A stretch of DNA of 64,000 bases from Porphyrobacter sp. Lineage in GTDB: Bacteria; Pseudomonadota; Alphaproteobacteria; Sphingomonadales; Sphingomonadaceae. Positions 53,630 to 63,006 of this stretch are shown here, in pieces. Position numbers and translations under genes: made by a program. The notes beneath the pieces are model-generated. The model was not told where the DNA came from. It made no database searches and saw nothing but the letters and a program-made list of their open reading frames with translations. The stretch lies in assembly GCA_016125555.1 (NCBI GenBank), contig WGLN01000017.1, forward strand, positions 62,001 to 126,000. Direction: 5' to 3'. The stretch's first letter is position 1, and every line of letters starts with the position of its first letter.

Positions 53630-54697
53630 TCAGATGCGGCTGAGGCGCATCGCCAGCCCGGCGAGCCCCGGCACGAGACGCGATGCCGCGGTCATCGCCC
53701 GGGCGCCGAGCGGGGCCTCGGCGACGTGCCACAGTCTCTCGGCGACCTTCACCGGCCGCACCGCCTGCCGCGCGAAGCGGCGCTGATAGGCGCGCGCACC
53801 CTCGCCTTGCAGAAAAGCCCGCGCCGCCGCGCGCCCGCTGGCGAGCGCGATCGCCATCCCCTCGCCCGCGAGCGAGGGGATCACCGCCGCCTGGTCGCCG
53901 AGGCGATACAGCCCCTCGCGGGTGTCGCGCGCGATCCAGCCATAGGGCACCGCGCCGATGGTATCGATCGGCAGGTCGCTGTCGCCGCAGGCGAGGCGCT
54001 GCGCGAAAGCGGGATTGCCGCGCGCGACGCCCTGCAGCAGGTCCCACGGCTTGCCGCCCTCCTCGGCCAAGGCCGACTTGCGCAGCGCGAGGCAGACATT
54101 GGCGCTGCCGTCTTCCTGCAGCACGATCCCGGCATAACCGCCCGGAAAGAGGTGCAATTCGATCGCGTCGCCGATCAGCCGCCCGATCCCGGCGCCGGCC
54201 GGAAGGCGCACCCGCAGGCCGAGCGCCAAATCGCCATCGCTGCGCGGCCGCGCCTCGCCGCGCAGATCGTGCTTGCCGGTGGCGAGGAAGATCGCGGGGC
54301 TTTCCCAGCGGCGATCCTCCCCGATCACGGCGCCGTCCTCAAGCCCGCGCACCCGTGCGATCTCGAGCTGCGCGCCGCTCTCCACCGCCAGCTGCCGCAG
54401 CGCGCCGTCGAGAGCGCGGCGCGAGAGGCCGTAGGCGGTTTCGGGCAAGGCGGCCTCGGCGCTGGACTCGCCCGCGAACAAGCGCAGCCGGCACACGGCG
54501 GGCGCGCCGAGTCGCGCCGGGTCGCAGCCGAGCGCACGCAGCGCCTGCGCAGTGCGCCAGCTGAGAAAGCCGCCGCAGATCGCGTCACCGACCTCGGCAT
54601 CGCGGTCGATCAGGATCGGGTCCGCCCCGCCGCGCGCGAGCAGCAGCGCCGCGACGCTGCCCGCCGGGCCGGCGCCGAGGACCACCGGGCGGCTCAC
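53630..54697 (-). CDS. FAD-dependent oxidoreductase of the geranylgeranyl reductase / aromatic hydroxylase type
   Basis: Protein of 355 aa from the GTG at 54697, which overlaps the methyltransferase stop (GTGA). The N-terminal dinucleotide motif is PVVLGAGPAGSVAALLLARG; the second FAD motif is GLYRLGDQAAVIPSLAGEGM near residue 270. As the third gene after a type III polyketide synthase and a methyltransferase, it probably hydroxylates or otherwise oxidises the polyketide product, for example to a quinone. Confidence 0.88.
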   Translation of the reverse strand: MSRPVVLGAGPAGSVAALLLARGGADPILIDRDAEVGDAICGGFLSWRTAQALRALGCDPARLGAPAVCRLRLFAGESSAEAALPETAYGLSRRALDGALRQLAVESGAQLEIARVRGLEDGAVIGEDRRWESPAIFLATGKHDLRGEARPRSDGDLALGLRVRLPAGAGIGRLIGDAIELHLFPGGYAGIVLQEDGSANVCLALRKSALAEEGGKPWDLLQGVARGNPAFAQRLACGDSDLPIDTIGAVPYGWIARDTREGLYRLGDQAAVIPSLAGEGMAIALASGRAAARAFLQGEGARAYQRRFARQAVRPVKVAERLWHVAEAPLGARAMTAASRLVPGLAGLAMRLSRI

Positions 54698-55380
54698 TTG
54701 CGCCGCTCGACGCACAGGCGGAAGGGGAAGACGCGCCGCACCTCGGCGCCCGCGATGCCGGCTTGCGCGAGGATCGGCGCCCATTCCTCGGGGCGATAGG
54801 AACGCGCGATGGACAGCTGCCCGTCATGCCGCACGATCTGGTGCCATCCCGCCAGCCGCGCCAGCAGCGGGTAGCCGCGATAGGCGAAGCCGTGGCGATG
54901 CAGGTCGTTGACGAACCAGCCGGCGGCGCTTTCGACCTCGGAGAAGCGCAGGTAGGCGACCAGCTGCGCATGGGTCATGTGGTGCGCGACGAGGCTCGAG
55001 ACGATGCAGTCGAAGCCTTCCCCGGCCAATTCCGCATAATCGCCGGTGCGGTAGGCGATCGGCAGCGCCGGGTCGGTCTTGGCGCGCGCGACGCCTTCGC
55101 TGCGCGGGTTCAGGTCGACGCCGACCAGCCGCGCGGTCTTGCCGCGGCGCTGTGCCCAGCGGGCGATGGCGCGCAGCATGTCGCCGTCCCCGAAGCCGAT
55201 GTCGAGCAGCGAGAAGGATGTCCGGTTCCCGATCGCGCGGTCGAGGAAGGCGAGCGTCGGGCGCCGCGCCATCGTGACCGTGTTGACCTGCGCCAGATCG
55301 CCGAGCACCGCGCTGTAGACCTCCGCGGGAAGCGCGGGATCGTCCATGATCTCCTCGGCCCGGGCGCGGCTATCCAGCAT
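54694..55380 (-). CDS. SAM-dependent methyltransferase of the polyketide cluster
   Basis: Class I methyltransferase of 228 aa. Motif I is LLDIGFGDGDMLRAIARWA, followed by the acidic LVGVDLNPRS and the GFDCIVSSLVAHHM segment. The start overlaps the end of the polyketide synthase gene by 11 bases and the stop overlaps the oxidoreductase start, so the three genes form one tight operon. It probably methylates the polyketide product; O or C position unknown. Confidence 0.88.
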   Translation of the reverse strand: MLDSRARAEEIMDDPALPAEVYSAVLGDLAQVNTVTMARRPTLAFLDRAIGNRTSFSLLDIGFGDGDMLRAIARWAQRRGKTARLVGVDLNPRSEGVARAKTDPALPIAYRTGDYAELAGEGFDCIVSSLVAHHMTHAQLVAYLRFSEVESAAGWFVNDLHRHGFAYRGYPLLARLAGWHQIVRHDGQLSIARSYRPEEWAPILAQAGIAGAEVRRVFPFRLCVERRK

Positions 55381-56416
55381 CGCACCAGCCGAAGCGGAAC
55401 CCCTCCATCGCGAGGCCGGGACCGAAGGCCAGCGCGACGCCGCTTTCCGGCCGCTCGCGAATGATTCGTTCGAGCACGAACATCAGCGTCGAGGAGGACA
55501 TGTTGCCGAACTCGCGCAGCACCGCGCGCGAATGGTCGAGCGCGTGTTCGTGAAGATCGAGCCCGTCGGCGACCGCATCGAGAATCGAACGCCCGCCCGC
55601 GTGGACCGCATAGGCGCGCGGCCGCTCGCCCTCGCCGAGCACGCGGCGGCGCACGCTCTCGCGCTTCAACGCCTGGCCGATCCGCCCCGGCACCTCGCCC
55701 GAGAGGTGCATCCGGAAGCCGGTGTCGCCGATCTGCCAGGTGATGAGCTCGTCGCTTTCCTCGAGCGCCGCGGCGATGCCGGTGCCGATCTCCAGCCCCT
55801 CGCCCGCGGCGCTCACCAGCGCGGCCGCCGCCCCGTCGCCGAACTGCGCCCCGGCGAGCAGCGGCTCGATGTCGATGCTGTCCTGGTGGTGCAGCGTCGA
55901 CAGCTCGACCGTCACCACCAGCACCCGCGCGGCCGGCTCCGAGCGCACGATGTGGCGCGCGGTGCGCAGCGCGGTGACCGCGGCATAGCAGCCCATGAAG
56001 CCGATCAGCACCCGCTCGACGTCGTCCGGCAGCCCCAGCCGGCGCGCCACGATCTGGTCGATCCCCGGCGCGACGAAGCCGGTGCAGCTGGCGACCACGA
56101 GATGGGTGATCGTGCCGAGCTCGCCCAGTCCGGCAATCGCCGCAAGCGCGAGCTTGGGCGCTTCCTCGGCATAGATCGCCATGCGCCGCGCGGTCGAAGG
56201 TGCCTCGGCCGAATAGAAGCCCTGTCCGCCGTCAAGCTTCGCGTCCTCGGCCGACAGGACCGACCAGCGGTGCTCGATACCCGAGCGGTCGGCCATGCGG
56301 GCATAGAGCTTCGCCTCGCGCCGGCCTTCGAGCTGGCGCAGCGCCCACGCGCGATAGTCCTGCTCGAAATCGCAGTCCGGCGCGGCGGTGGCCATGCGGT
56401 TGATCCGTGCTGTCAT
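55370..56416 (-). CDS. Type III polyketide synthase
   Basis: Chalcone/stilbene synthase superfamily enzyme that condenses an acyl-CoA starter with malonyl-CoA. The protein has 348 aa from the ATG at 56416. The Cys-His-Asn triad is visible: C111 in VVASCTGFVAPGID, H272 in AVHAGGRSILD, N305 in FGNMSSSTLMF. The starter unit is unknown; relatives in bacteria make alkylresorcinols and alkylpyrones from long acyl chains. It heads the operon PKS-methyltransferase-flavoprotein. Confidence 0.93.
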   Translation of the reverse strand: MTARINRMATAAPDCDFEQDYRAWALRQLEGRREAKLYARMADRSGIEHRWSVLSAEDAKLDGGQGFYSAEAPSTARRMAIYAEEAPKLALAAIAGLGELGTITHLVVASCTGFVAPGIDQIVARRLGLPDDVERVLIGFMGCYAAVTALRTARHIVRSEPAARVLVVTVELSTLHHQDSIDIEPLLAGAQFGDGAAAALVSAAGEGLEIGTGIAAALEESDELITWQIGDTGFRMHLSGEVPGRIGQALKRESVRRRVLGEGERPRAYAVHAGGRSILDAVADGLDLHEHALDHSRAVLREFGNMSSSTLMFVLERIIRERPESGVALAFGPGLAMEGFRFGWCDAG

Positions 56417-56527
56417 TCCGGCGTGATTCTCCCTTTCTTCGATGAACAAGGGCTGTGCCGGGCAGGTTCCGGGCGGATTGCGTCAACCTTCATCCGGCGG
56501 GCGGGCGCTCCGGCCGGCGCGCCGCGC

Positions 56528-57025
56528 TCACAGCTGCGCCTCGCGCACCACGGCGCGGCCCGATTCCTTCTGCGCCTTGAGTTCCGCCTTGAGCTTGGCC
56601 GGGTCGCGGGCGAAGACGAAGCCGAAGCTGACCCCGCCCTCCTTGCCGATGGTCGCGTGGTGGAGCTTGTGCGCCTGCACCAGCCGCTTGGCGTAGCCCT
56701 TGCGCGGCACCCACTTCCAATAGCGCTGGTGGACCAGCCCGTCGTGGACCAGCGTGTAGATCACCCCGTAAAGCGTGACGCCGACCGCCACCCACCACAG
56801 CCAGTCCCACCACAGCGACCCGGCGATGTACATCACGGTGCAGATCGAGCCGAAGACGACCGCGAACAGGTCGTTCTTCTCGAGCACCTTGTCGTGCGGT
56901 TCGTGGTGGTCGCGGTGCCAGCCCCAGCCCCAGCCGTGCATGATGTACTTGTGCGCGACCCAGGCGAACAATTCCATGCCGACCAGCGCGGCGAGGGTGA
57001 TGGCGGCGGCTTCGAGCCAGCTCAT
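56528..57025 (-). CDS. crtZ: Beta-carotene hydroxylase CrtZ
   Basis: Di-iron membrane enzyme of 165 aa that adds 3-hydroxyl groups to beta-ionone rings. All four histidine clusters are present: HKYIMH, HRDHH, HDGLVH and HKLHH. Its ATG overlaps the crtW stop (ATGA), so the two are co-translated. Confidence 0.95.
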   Translation of the reverse strand: MSWLEAAAITLAALVGMELFAWVAHKYIMHGWGWGWHRDHHEPHDKVLEKNDLFAVVFGSICTVMYIAGSLWWDWLWWVAVGVTLYGVIYTLVHDGLVHQRYWKWVPRKGYAKRLVQAHKLHHATIGKEGGVSFGFVFARDPAKLKAELKAQKESGRAVVREAQL

Positions 57026-57810
57026 GCGGGCACCTTCTCAGCGGTTTGCATCTCGCCCACCCCGGCCTTGCGCGCATGAGGCAGCGCCCACCACGGCACG
57101 TCGGGACGGCGGTGATGTTCGAGATGATAGCCGAAATGGAAACAGGTGGCGAGGCTGGCAAGCGTGCCGAAGTCCTCGCTGCGGGTGTTGTGATGGTCGG
57201 CGAAGCTTTCCGCCTCGGCCCCCGCCGCGTGGCGGTGCGGGCGGAAGGTGCCGAAATAGAACAGCTGGAGCGAGGAGCCGAGCGCCGGTGCGCCGTAGAG
57301 CAGCACGATCTTCTCCATCGGGATGCCGAAGCCGAGCCAGTAGACGCCCACGACGCTGTGCACGTAGAGGATCGAGCGCCACCCGAAATAGCGCCGGAAG
57401 AAGGTCGCATACCAGCGCGCGAAATCGGCAGGGTTGTGCTCGTCGAAATCGGGATCGCCCGCGTGGCCGGACAGGCGGTGGTGCGCATGGTGCGCATCGC
57501 GCAGGCGCTTCCAAGCGAAGCCCGCGTAAAGCGCCAGCAGCACCGCGCCGATCGCCGCGTTGAGCTGCGGCCGGCCGGGCACCAGCGTGCCGTGCATGGC
57601 ATCGTGGCAGACGATGAACACGCCGACCGACAGCCAGCACCACACGCCGGCCACGACGAGCGCGAGCGGCAGGCTTTGCCAGGTCAGCTCGAAAGCGAAC
57701 ATCGCGGCGAAGTGGATCGCCAGCCAGCTGCCGGCGATGGCCGCCGCCAGCGCGAGCCCGATGGTGCGCTGGAACGCGCGCGTCGGCAGGGAGAAGCGGG
57801 AAACGCTCAT
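57022..57810 (-). CDS. crtW: Beta-carotene ketolase CrtW
   Basis: Fatty acid desaturase-fold membrane enzyme of 262 aa that adds 4-keto groups to carotenoid rings. The histidine motifs HDAMHG, HHAHH and FGYHLEHH are visible, with FGTFRPHR before the last group as in CrtW. With CrtZ it would give 3-hydroxy-4-keto carotenoids such as astaxanthin. No other crt genes (crtE, crtI, crtY) are in the window. Confidence 0.92.
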   Translation of the reverse strand: MSVSRFSLPTRAFQRTIGLALAAAIAGSWLAIHFAAMFAFELTWQSLPLALVVAGVWCWLSVGVFIVCHDAMHGTLVPGRPQLNAAIGAVLLALYAGFAWKRLRDAHHAHHRLSGHAGDPDFDEHNPADFARWYATFFRRYFGWRSILYVHSVVGVYWLGFGIPMEKIVLLYGAPALGSSLQLFYFGTFRPHRHAAGAEAESFADHHNTRSEDFGTLASLATCFHFGYHLEHHRRPDVPWWALPHARKAGVGEMQTAEKVPA

Positions 57811-57882
57811 GCAGGAGTTACGCGCGCACGGGTCATGCGGATGCCTATAAGGCCCGCACGCGAAACGGCAATTGCGATTGCT

Positions 57883-58368
57883 TTAGGTGCCGGCAAAGAC
57901 CGTGGCCGGCACGCTCACCTCGCCCGAGGTGCCGAACACCAGCGTCACGTCGATCGCGGCACCCGGAACAACGCTGGAATCATAGTCCGAGATGACCGCG
58001 AAATCCCCGCCCGGCTGGAAGCTGAGCGTCGCGCCGGCCTCCACCGGCAGGGCGGCGACCGGCGTCCATGCCGGGCCCCCGGTCTCTGCCATCCCGGTGC
58101 CCGTGCCATGGGCGAGGCGCACCTGGGTGAGCTGCACCGTCTGGGTGCCGGTATTGGCGAGGTCGAAATAGACATGCGCCCGGTCGCCGTCGCCGCCGGG
58201 CAGCACGATGCGGGCATTGCTGACGCGGATCGTCGAGCCGAAGTCGGGCGCCTGCGCGGCCTCGGTCGCGGGGTCGCTCACCCGCTGCCCAGCCGGCCAG
58301 ACCAGCATGACGAGCGCCACCAGCCCCGCCAGCGCGACAACCGCAATCAGCCACTTGTTCCTGTCCAA
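57883..58368 (-). CDS. PCu(A)C-fold periplasmic protein lacking the copper ligands
   Basis: Protein of 161 aa. The start is a TTG at 58368 with AGGTGA just upstream and an in-frame stop before it, so no other start is possible. An N-terminal signal or anchor helix is followed by a beta domain matching copper chaperone PCu(A)C in layout (HVYFDLANTGTQTVQLTQVR, LPVEAGATLSFQPGGDFAVI). The HxnMx21HxM copper residues of the family are not conserved here: GGYHVM is replaced by GGDFAVI. Copper binding is therefore doubtful. Confidence 0.75.
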   Translation of the reverse strand: MDRNKWLIAVVALAGLVALVMLVWPAGQRVSDPATEAAQAPDFGSTIRVSNARIVLPGGDGDRAHVYFDLANTGTQTVQLTQVRLAHGTGTGMAETGGPAWTPVAALPVEAGATLSFQPGGDFAVISDYDSSVVPGAAIDVTLVFGTSGEVSVPATVFAGT

Positions 58369-58465
58369 GGATCACCTCATCCGCAAAAGCGGGAAGGGGC
58401 TAGCAGGCGCGGGGCGCGGCGGCGCTAAAATGGATTGGCAACGCCGCCCGCGGCGCGGCGCGGGG

Positions 58466-58882
58466 TCACTCCCCTTGCGGGAAGAAGAAATCGCGCAGGT
58501 GTTCGCCGATGCGCGCCGGGCGCAGGGTTTCGGCGTCGATGCAGCACCAGCTCGACTGCACCTCGGCCAGCACCTCCTCGCCGCGCTTGATCAGCGTCGA
58601 ATAGAACGCGCGGGCGCCGTTGAAGCGTTCGAGCACGGTCTGGGCGATCACGTCGTCTTCGAGGAAGGCGGGCTTGCGATAGGTGATCTCGTGCTTGAGA
58701 GCGACCCAGGCCTTGCTCGCGATCTCCTCGGCCGGGGCGAGCTTGTGCCAATGCGCCAGCACCGCGTCCTGCACCCAGTTGAGATAGCGGGCATTGTTGA
58801 CATGGCCCATGAAATCGATGTCGGCTGGCTCGACCGTGATCGGATGCACGAAGGGTGCGGCAGGGGATTCGGCTGCTGACAT
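58466..58882 (-). CDS. Acyl-CoA thioesterase (4HBT hot-dog fold)
   Basis: Protein of 138 aa from the ATG at 58882. The active-site block is [20 protein letters not shown], with the catalytic Asp, followed by [15 protein letters not shown] and [16 protein letters not shown]. The substrate is unknown. It is divergent from leuC with 133 bases between. Confidence 0.88.
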   Translation of the reverse strand: MSAAESPAAPFVHPITVEPADIDFMGHVNNARYLNWVQDAVLAHWHKLAPAEEIASKAWVALKHEITYRKPAFLEDDVIAQTVLERFNGARAFYSTLIKRGEEVLAEVQSSWCCIDAETLRPARIGEHLRDFFFPQGE

Positions 58883-59015
58883 ATTTGTCAGTATACGCGG
58901 CGAAGCTTGCAAATCCATGACGAATTTGCGCGAGGTCAAGCGTGCATCTTGCAAGCCGGGCCGGGCTGCGTCTAATCGCCCTGCCCCCTTCCCTCCCGCC
59001 AACAAGGGTCACGTC

Positions 59016-60446
59016 ATGGCGAGCCGCCCGCGCACACTCTACGAGAAGATCTGGGACGCCCACGTCGTCGAGACGCGCGAGGACGGCACGGCGCTCGTCT
59101 ATATCGACCGCCATCTGGTGCACGAGGTGACAAGCCCGCAGGCCTTCGAGGCGCTGCGGCTGGCCGGGCGCCCGGTGCGCAGGCCCGAACTGACGCTCGC
59201 CGTGCCCGACCACAACCTGCCGACCACGCCGCGGCTCGATGCGGGCGGCAGGCCGGTGCCGATTGCCGACCCTGAAAGCGCAGCGCAGCTCGCCGCACTG
59301 GAAGCGAACGCCCCGGCCTTCGGCATCCGCTACATCCCCGCCACGGCGCGCGAACAGGGCATCGTCCACGTGGTCGGCCCCGAACAGGGCTTCTCGCTGC
59401 CCGGCACCACCATCGTCTGCGGGGATTCGCACACCGCCTGCCACGGCGGATTGGGCGCGCTCGCCTTCGGGATCGGCACCAGCGAGGTCGAACACGTGCT
59501 GGCGACCCAGACCCTGCTGCTCCAGCAGTCGAAGCCGATGGAGGTGCGCGTCGAGGGCGACCTCGGCCCCGGCGTGAGTGCGAAGGACCTGATCCTGCAC
59601 ATCATCGGTAAGATCGGCGCCGCGGGCGGTTCGGGCTACGTCATCGAATATCGCGGGCGCGTGTTCGAGGCGATGACTGTCGAGGAGCGCCTCACGGTCT
59701 GCAACATGAGCATCGAGGCAGGCGCGCGCGCCGGGCTGATCGCGCCCGACGATGTGACCTTCGCATACCTGAAGGGCCGCCCGATGGCTCCGCAGGGTGC
59801 CGAGTGGGACGCGGCGGTCGCTTACTGGCGCACGCTCCACTCGGACGAAGGCGCGGTCTTCGCCAAGTCGGTCGTTATCGACGCGGCGCAAGTCGAACCC
59901 AGCGTCACCTGGGGCACTTCCCCCGAGGACGTGGTGCCCATCGGCGGGCGCGTGCCGCACCCTGAGGACTTCGCCGACGAGAGCAAGCGCGTCGCGGCGC
60001 GCAAGAGCCTCGACTACATGGGCCTCACCCCCGGCACGCCGATGACCGAGGTGCCTATCGAGAACGTCTTCATCGGCTCTTGCACCAACAGCCGCATCGA
60101 GGACCTGCGCGCGGCCGCCGCGGTGCTGAAAGGTCGCCGCAAGGCCGATAATGTGCGCTGGGCGATCGTCGTGCCCGGTTCGGGTCTGGTCAAAGCGATG
60201 GCCGAGGACGAGGGGCTCGACAAGGTGTTCATCGAGGCCGGGTTCGAATGGCGCGAGCCGGGCTGTTCGGCCTGCCTTGGCATGAACCCCGACAAGGTGC
60301 CGCCGGGCGAACGCTGCGCCTCGACCTCGAACCGCAACTTCGTCGGTCGGCAGGGTCCGGGGGCGCGCACCCACCTCGTCTCCCCCGCCATGGCGGCGGC
60401 TGCCGCTGTCGCGGGGCGCCTCGCCGACGTGCGCCAGCTCGGGTGA
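59016..60446 (+). CDS. leuC: 3-isopropylmalate dehydratase large subunit
   Basis: Fe-S hydro-lyase subunit of leucine synthesis, 476 aa from the ATG at 59016. The [4Fe-4S] cysteines are in [23 protein letters not shown] and GCSACLGMN. It forms a heterodimer with LeuD, whose gene follows after a 62-codon open frame. Confidence 0.97.
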   Translation: MASRPRTLYEKIWDAHVVETREDGTALVYIDRHLVHEVTSPQAFEALRLAGRPVRRPELTLAVPDHNLPTTPRLDAGGRPVPIADPESAAQLAALEANAPAFGIRYIPATAREQGIVHVVGPEQGFSLPGTTIVCGDSHTACHGGLGALAFGIGTSEVEHVLATQTLLLQQSKPMEVRVEGDLGPGVSAKDLILHIIGKIGAAGGSGYVIEYRGRVFEAMTVEERLTVCNMSIEAGARAGLIAPDDVTFAYLKGRPMAPQGAEWDAAVAYWRTLHSDEGAVFAKSVVIDAAQVEPSVTWGTSPEDVVPIGGRVPHPEDFADESKRVAARKSLDYMGLTPGTPMTEVPIENVFIGSCTNSRIEDLRAAAAVLKGRRKADNVRWAIVVPGSGLVKAMAEDEGLDKVFIEAGFEWREPGCSACLGMNPDKVPPGERCASTSNRNFVGRQGPGARTHLVSPAMAAAAAVAGRLADVRQLG

Positions 60447-60491
60447 TCCCCGAGGCTTGAAACCGCGCTGCCTTAGGCGCATGGAAACCCG

Positions 60492-60680
60492 ATGACCGAC
60501 AAGAAATCAGACAGAAAAACCTCCGGCAGCCGTGCCGCCATGGGCGCGGCGGCGATCGGCTCGGCGGCGGTGGCCGCGGCGCTGCTCTATGCCGGGCGCA
60601 GGCGCGCTGCGAAGAAAAGGCCGAACGAGCCGACCCAGCCCGGCCCGATCCCCTCGGGCGAGCCGCCGCAGACCGACTGA
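60492..60680 (+). CDS. Small membrane protein between leuC and leuD
   Basis: Function unknown. The protein has 62 aa: a basic N-terminus ([18 protein letters not shown]), one Ala-rich helix (about residues 17-34) and a Pro-rich end. The gaps to leuC (45 bases) and leuD (10 bases) place it in the same transcript. The coding call rests on codon use and position. Confidence 0.6.
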   Translation: MTDKKSDRKTSGSRAAMGAAAIGSAAVAAALLYAGRRRAAKKRPNEPTQPGPIPSGEPPQTD

Positions 60681-60690
60681 GGACGCCACC

Positions 60691-61290
60691 ATGCAGCCCC
60701 TCACCAGCGTCGAGGGCCGCGCCATTCCGCTCGGCCTCAAGAATGTCGACACCGACATCATCATTCCCGCCAAGTGGCTCAAGACCATCAGCCGCGAAGG
60801 TCTGGGCGCGGGCGCTTTTGAATCGCTTCGCGCGGAGCCGGGCAATGTCTTCGACGATCCCGCCTACAAGGGCGCGCCGATCCTCATCGCGGGCGACAAT
60901 TACGGCTGCGGATCGAGCCGCGAGCACGCCGCCTGGGCGATGCTCGACCTCGGCATCCGCGTGGTCATCGCGCCGAGCTTTTCCGACATCCATTCGGGCA
61001 ATGCGGTCAAGAACGGCATCCTGCCGGTGGTGCTGCCGCAGGACGCGGTCGACCGGCTGCTGGAGGTTGCGCGCGAAGGCCAGCCGATCACCGTCGATCT
61101 CGAAAGCCAGACCGTCACCACCCCCTATCAGGATCGCTTCACCTTCGACATCGACCCGTTCCGCAAGCACTGCCTGCTCAACGGCCTCGACGAGGTCGGG
61201 CTGACCATGGCGCGCGGGGAAGCCATCGGCGGCTTCGAGGCGCAGCGCGCCGCCGCCCAGCCGTGGCTGATGCGCGGCACATCCATCTGA
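60691..61290 (+). CDS. leuD: 3-isopropylmalate dehydratase small subunit
   Basis: Swivel-domain subunit of 199 aa that completes the isomerase with LeuC. The conserved segments [31 protein letters not shown] and NAVKNGILP are present. The ATG is at 60691 with GAGGA upstream. Confidence 0.97.
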   Translation: MQPLTSVEGRAIPLGLKNVDTDIIIPAKWLKTISREGLGAGAFESLRAEPGNVFDDPAYKGAPILIAGDNYGCGSSREHAAWAMLDLGIRVVIAPSFSDIHSGNAVKNGILPVVLPQDAVDRLLEVAREGQPITVDLESQTVTTPYQDRFTFDIDPFRKHCLLNGLDEVGLTMARGEAIGGFEAQRAAAQPWLMRGTSI

Positions 61291-61316
61291 CGACAATTCC
61301 GAGGGGAGGACTACCC

Positions 61317-62315
61317 ATGAAAGCCATTCGCACCCACCAGGTCGGCGGGCCGGAAACCCTGACACTGGACGAGGTGGAAACCCCCACCCCCGGCAAGGGC
61401 GAGGTGCTGGTCGCGGTCAAGGCCTGCGCGATCAACTATCCCGACGGCCTCATCATCCGCGACATGTACCAGTTCAAGCCGCAGCGCCCCTTCTCGCCCG
61501 GCGGCGAGATCGCGGGCGTGATCGAGGCGGTCGGCGAGGGGGTCGAGGGCTACCAGGTCGGCGACCGGGTGATGGCAGGCATCGGCAATGGCGGCCTTGC
61601 CGAGAAGGTCGTGGTGCCCGCGGGCCGGATGTTCCCGGTGCCGGACGGCGTGCCCTTCGAGAAGGCGGCCTCGCTGCTGATGACCTACGGCACCACCATC
61701 CACGGCCTCAAGGACCGCGGCCACATCAAGGCCGGCGACACCGTGCTGATCCTCGGCGCGGCGGGCGGCGTCGGGCTGTCGGCGGTGGAACTCGCCAAGG
61801 CCTTCGGCGCGCGCGTGGTCGCCGCGGTCTCGTCGAAAGCCAAGGGCGAGGTCGCCAAGCAGGCCGGGGCGGACGAAGTGGTGATCTACCCGCGCGAGGC
61901 GATGGACAAGGATGCCTCCAAGGAACTCGCCAACGCGTTCAAGGCGGCCTGCGGCCCGGACGGCGCGAACATCGTCTACGACATCGTCGGCGGGCAATAT
62001 TCCGAGCCCGCGCTGCGCGCCATCGCCTGGGAGGGCCGCTTCCTGGTGGTCGGCTTCCCCGCGGGGATTGCCAAGATGCCGCTCAATCTCACCCTCCTGA
62101 AGTCCTGCGACATCTGCGGCGTGTTCTGGGGCGCCTTCACCGCGCGCGAGCCAGCCGCGTTCCGGGCGCAGGTCGAGGAGCTGTTCGACCTCATGAAAGC
62201 CGGCAAGATCGATCCGCTGGTCTCGGAAACCTTCCCGCTCGCGCGCGCCGGCGATGCCATCGCCAAGCTCGAGAACCGCGAGGCGGTCGGCAAGCTCGTC
62301 GTCACGATGGACTAA
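61317..62315 (+). CDS. Zinc-free medium-chain reductase, NADPH:quinone oxidoreductase type
   Basis: MDR family protein of 332 aa from the ATG at 61317 (GAGGGGAGGA upstream). The GroES-like N-terminal domain lacks the catalytic-zinc Cys of alcohol dehydrogenases (AINYPDGLII). The Rossmann motif LGAAGGVGLSAVELAKAFG is present. It probably reduces quinones or enones with NADPH. It starts 26 bases after leuD. Confidence 0.9.
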   Translation: MKAIRTHQVGGPETLTLDEVETPTPGKGEVLVAVKACAINYPDGLIIRDMYQFKPQRPFSPGGEIAGVIEAVGEGVEGYQVGDRVMAGIGNGGLAEKVVVPAGRMFPVPDGVPFEKAASLLMTYGTTIHGLKDRGHIKAGDTVLILGAAGGVGLSAVELAKAFGARVVAAVSSKAKGEVAKQAGADEVVIYPREAMDKDASKELANAFKAACGPDGANIVYDIVGGQYSEPALRAIAWEGRFLVVGFPAGIAKMPLNLTLLKSCDICGVFWGAFTAREPAAFRAQVEELFDLMKAGKIDPLVSETFPLARAGDAIAKLENREAVGKLVVTMD

Positions 62316-62328
62316 TGTTCCCCGCCGT

Positions 62329-62350
62329 GCGGCTTCGCGCTTGAAGCCGC
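62329..62350 (+). terminator. Hairpin after the quinone reductase gene
   Basis: GCGGCTTC (62329-62336) pairs with GAAGCCGC (62343-62350) around a 6-base loop, 13 bases after the stop. There is no T run. Confidence 0.45.
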
Positions 62351-62404
62351 GCGCCGGGGCCATTATCGCGTGAAGCGGATCGTACCCGAGGGGACACACA
62401 GCAC

Positions 62405-62728
62405 ATGACCGATTTCAGGGACCGCGAACGCGCCGAGGAGGCCCATTTCGCGCTCGAGGAAGAAACCGCCTTCCGCATCGCCGCGCGGCGCAACCGGCTG
62501 CTCGGCGAATGGGGCGCGGGGCTGATGAAGCTCACCCCCGAAGAGACCGACGCCTACCGCAAGGCGGTGGTGCAGGCCGAGTTCGAGGAAGCCGGCGACG
62601 AGGACGTGATCCGCAAGCTGCTCGGCGATCTCACCGGTGCGGGGATCGAGATCACCGAAACCGATATCCGCATGAAGCTGGAGGAAATGACCATCGAGGC
62701 GCGCCGCCAGCTGCTCGGCGAGGCATAG
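62405..62728 (+). CDS. ATPase inhibitor subunit zeta (DUF1476)
   Basis: Protein of 107 aa of the alphaproteobacterial zeta family, which inhibits ATP hydrolysis by F1Fo-ATPase as first shown in Paracoccus. The N-terminal inhibitory region FRDRERAEEAHFALEEET is followed by ARRNRLLGEWGAGLM and the helical body with VVQAEFEEAGDEDVIRKLL. It is followed 4 bases later by bolA, suggesting one transcript. Confidence 0.9.
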   Translation: MTDFRDRERAEEAHFALEEETAFRIAARRNRLLGEWGAGLMKLTPEETDAYRKAVVQAEFEEAGDEDVIRKLLGDLTGAGIEITETDIRMKLEEMTIEARRQLLGEA

Positions 62729-62732
62729 TCTC

Positions 62733-62966
62733 ATGCCGATGAGCGCCGCCGCCATCGAGGAAGCGATCCTTGCCGCCCTGCCCGGGGCGACGGTCGAACT
62801 GACCGATCTCGCCGGGGACGACGACCACTGGGCGGCAACCGTCACCGCGCCGCAATTCGCCGGCAAGAGCCGGGTCGCGCAGCACAAGATGGTCTATGCC
62901 GCTTTCGGCGGGCGGATGGGCGGCGAACTGCACGCCTTGCAAGTCACCACCAAGGTTCCCACCTGA
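62733..62966 (+). CDS. BolA family protein
   Basis: Protein of 77 aa. The BolA core is visible: the helix AAIEEAILAALPGATVELTD, DDHWAATVTAPQFAGKSR, and the invariant-type HKMVYAAFGG. BolA proteins pair with CGFS monothiol glutaredoxins through a shared [2Fe-2S] cluster; the glutaredoxin gene is next, 40 bases downstream. Confidence 0.94.
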   Translation: MPMSAAAIEEAILAALPGATVELTDLAGDDDHWAATVTAPQFAGKSRVAQHKMVYAAFGGRMGGELHALQVTTKVPT

Positions 62967-63006
62967 GCCGCAACATTCATCAAACCCACCAGGGGCCGCT
63001 GCAAAA

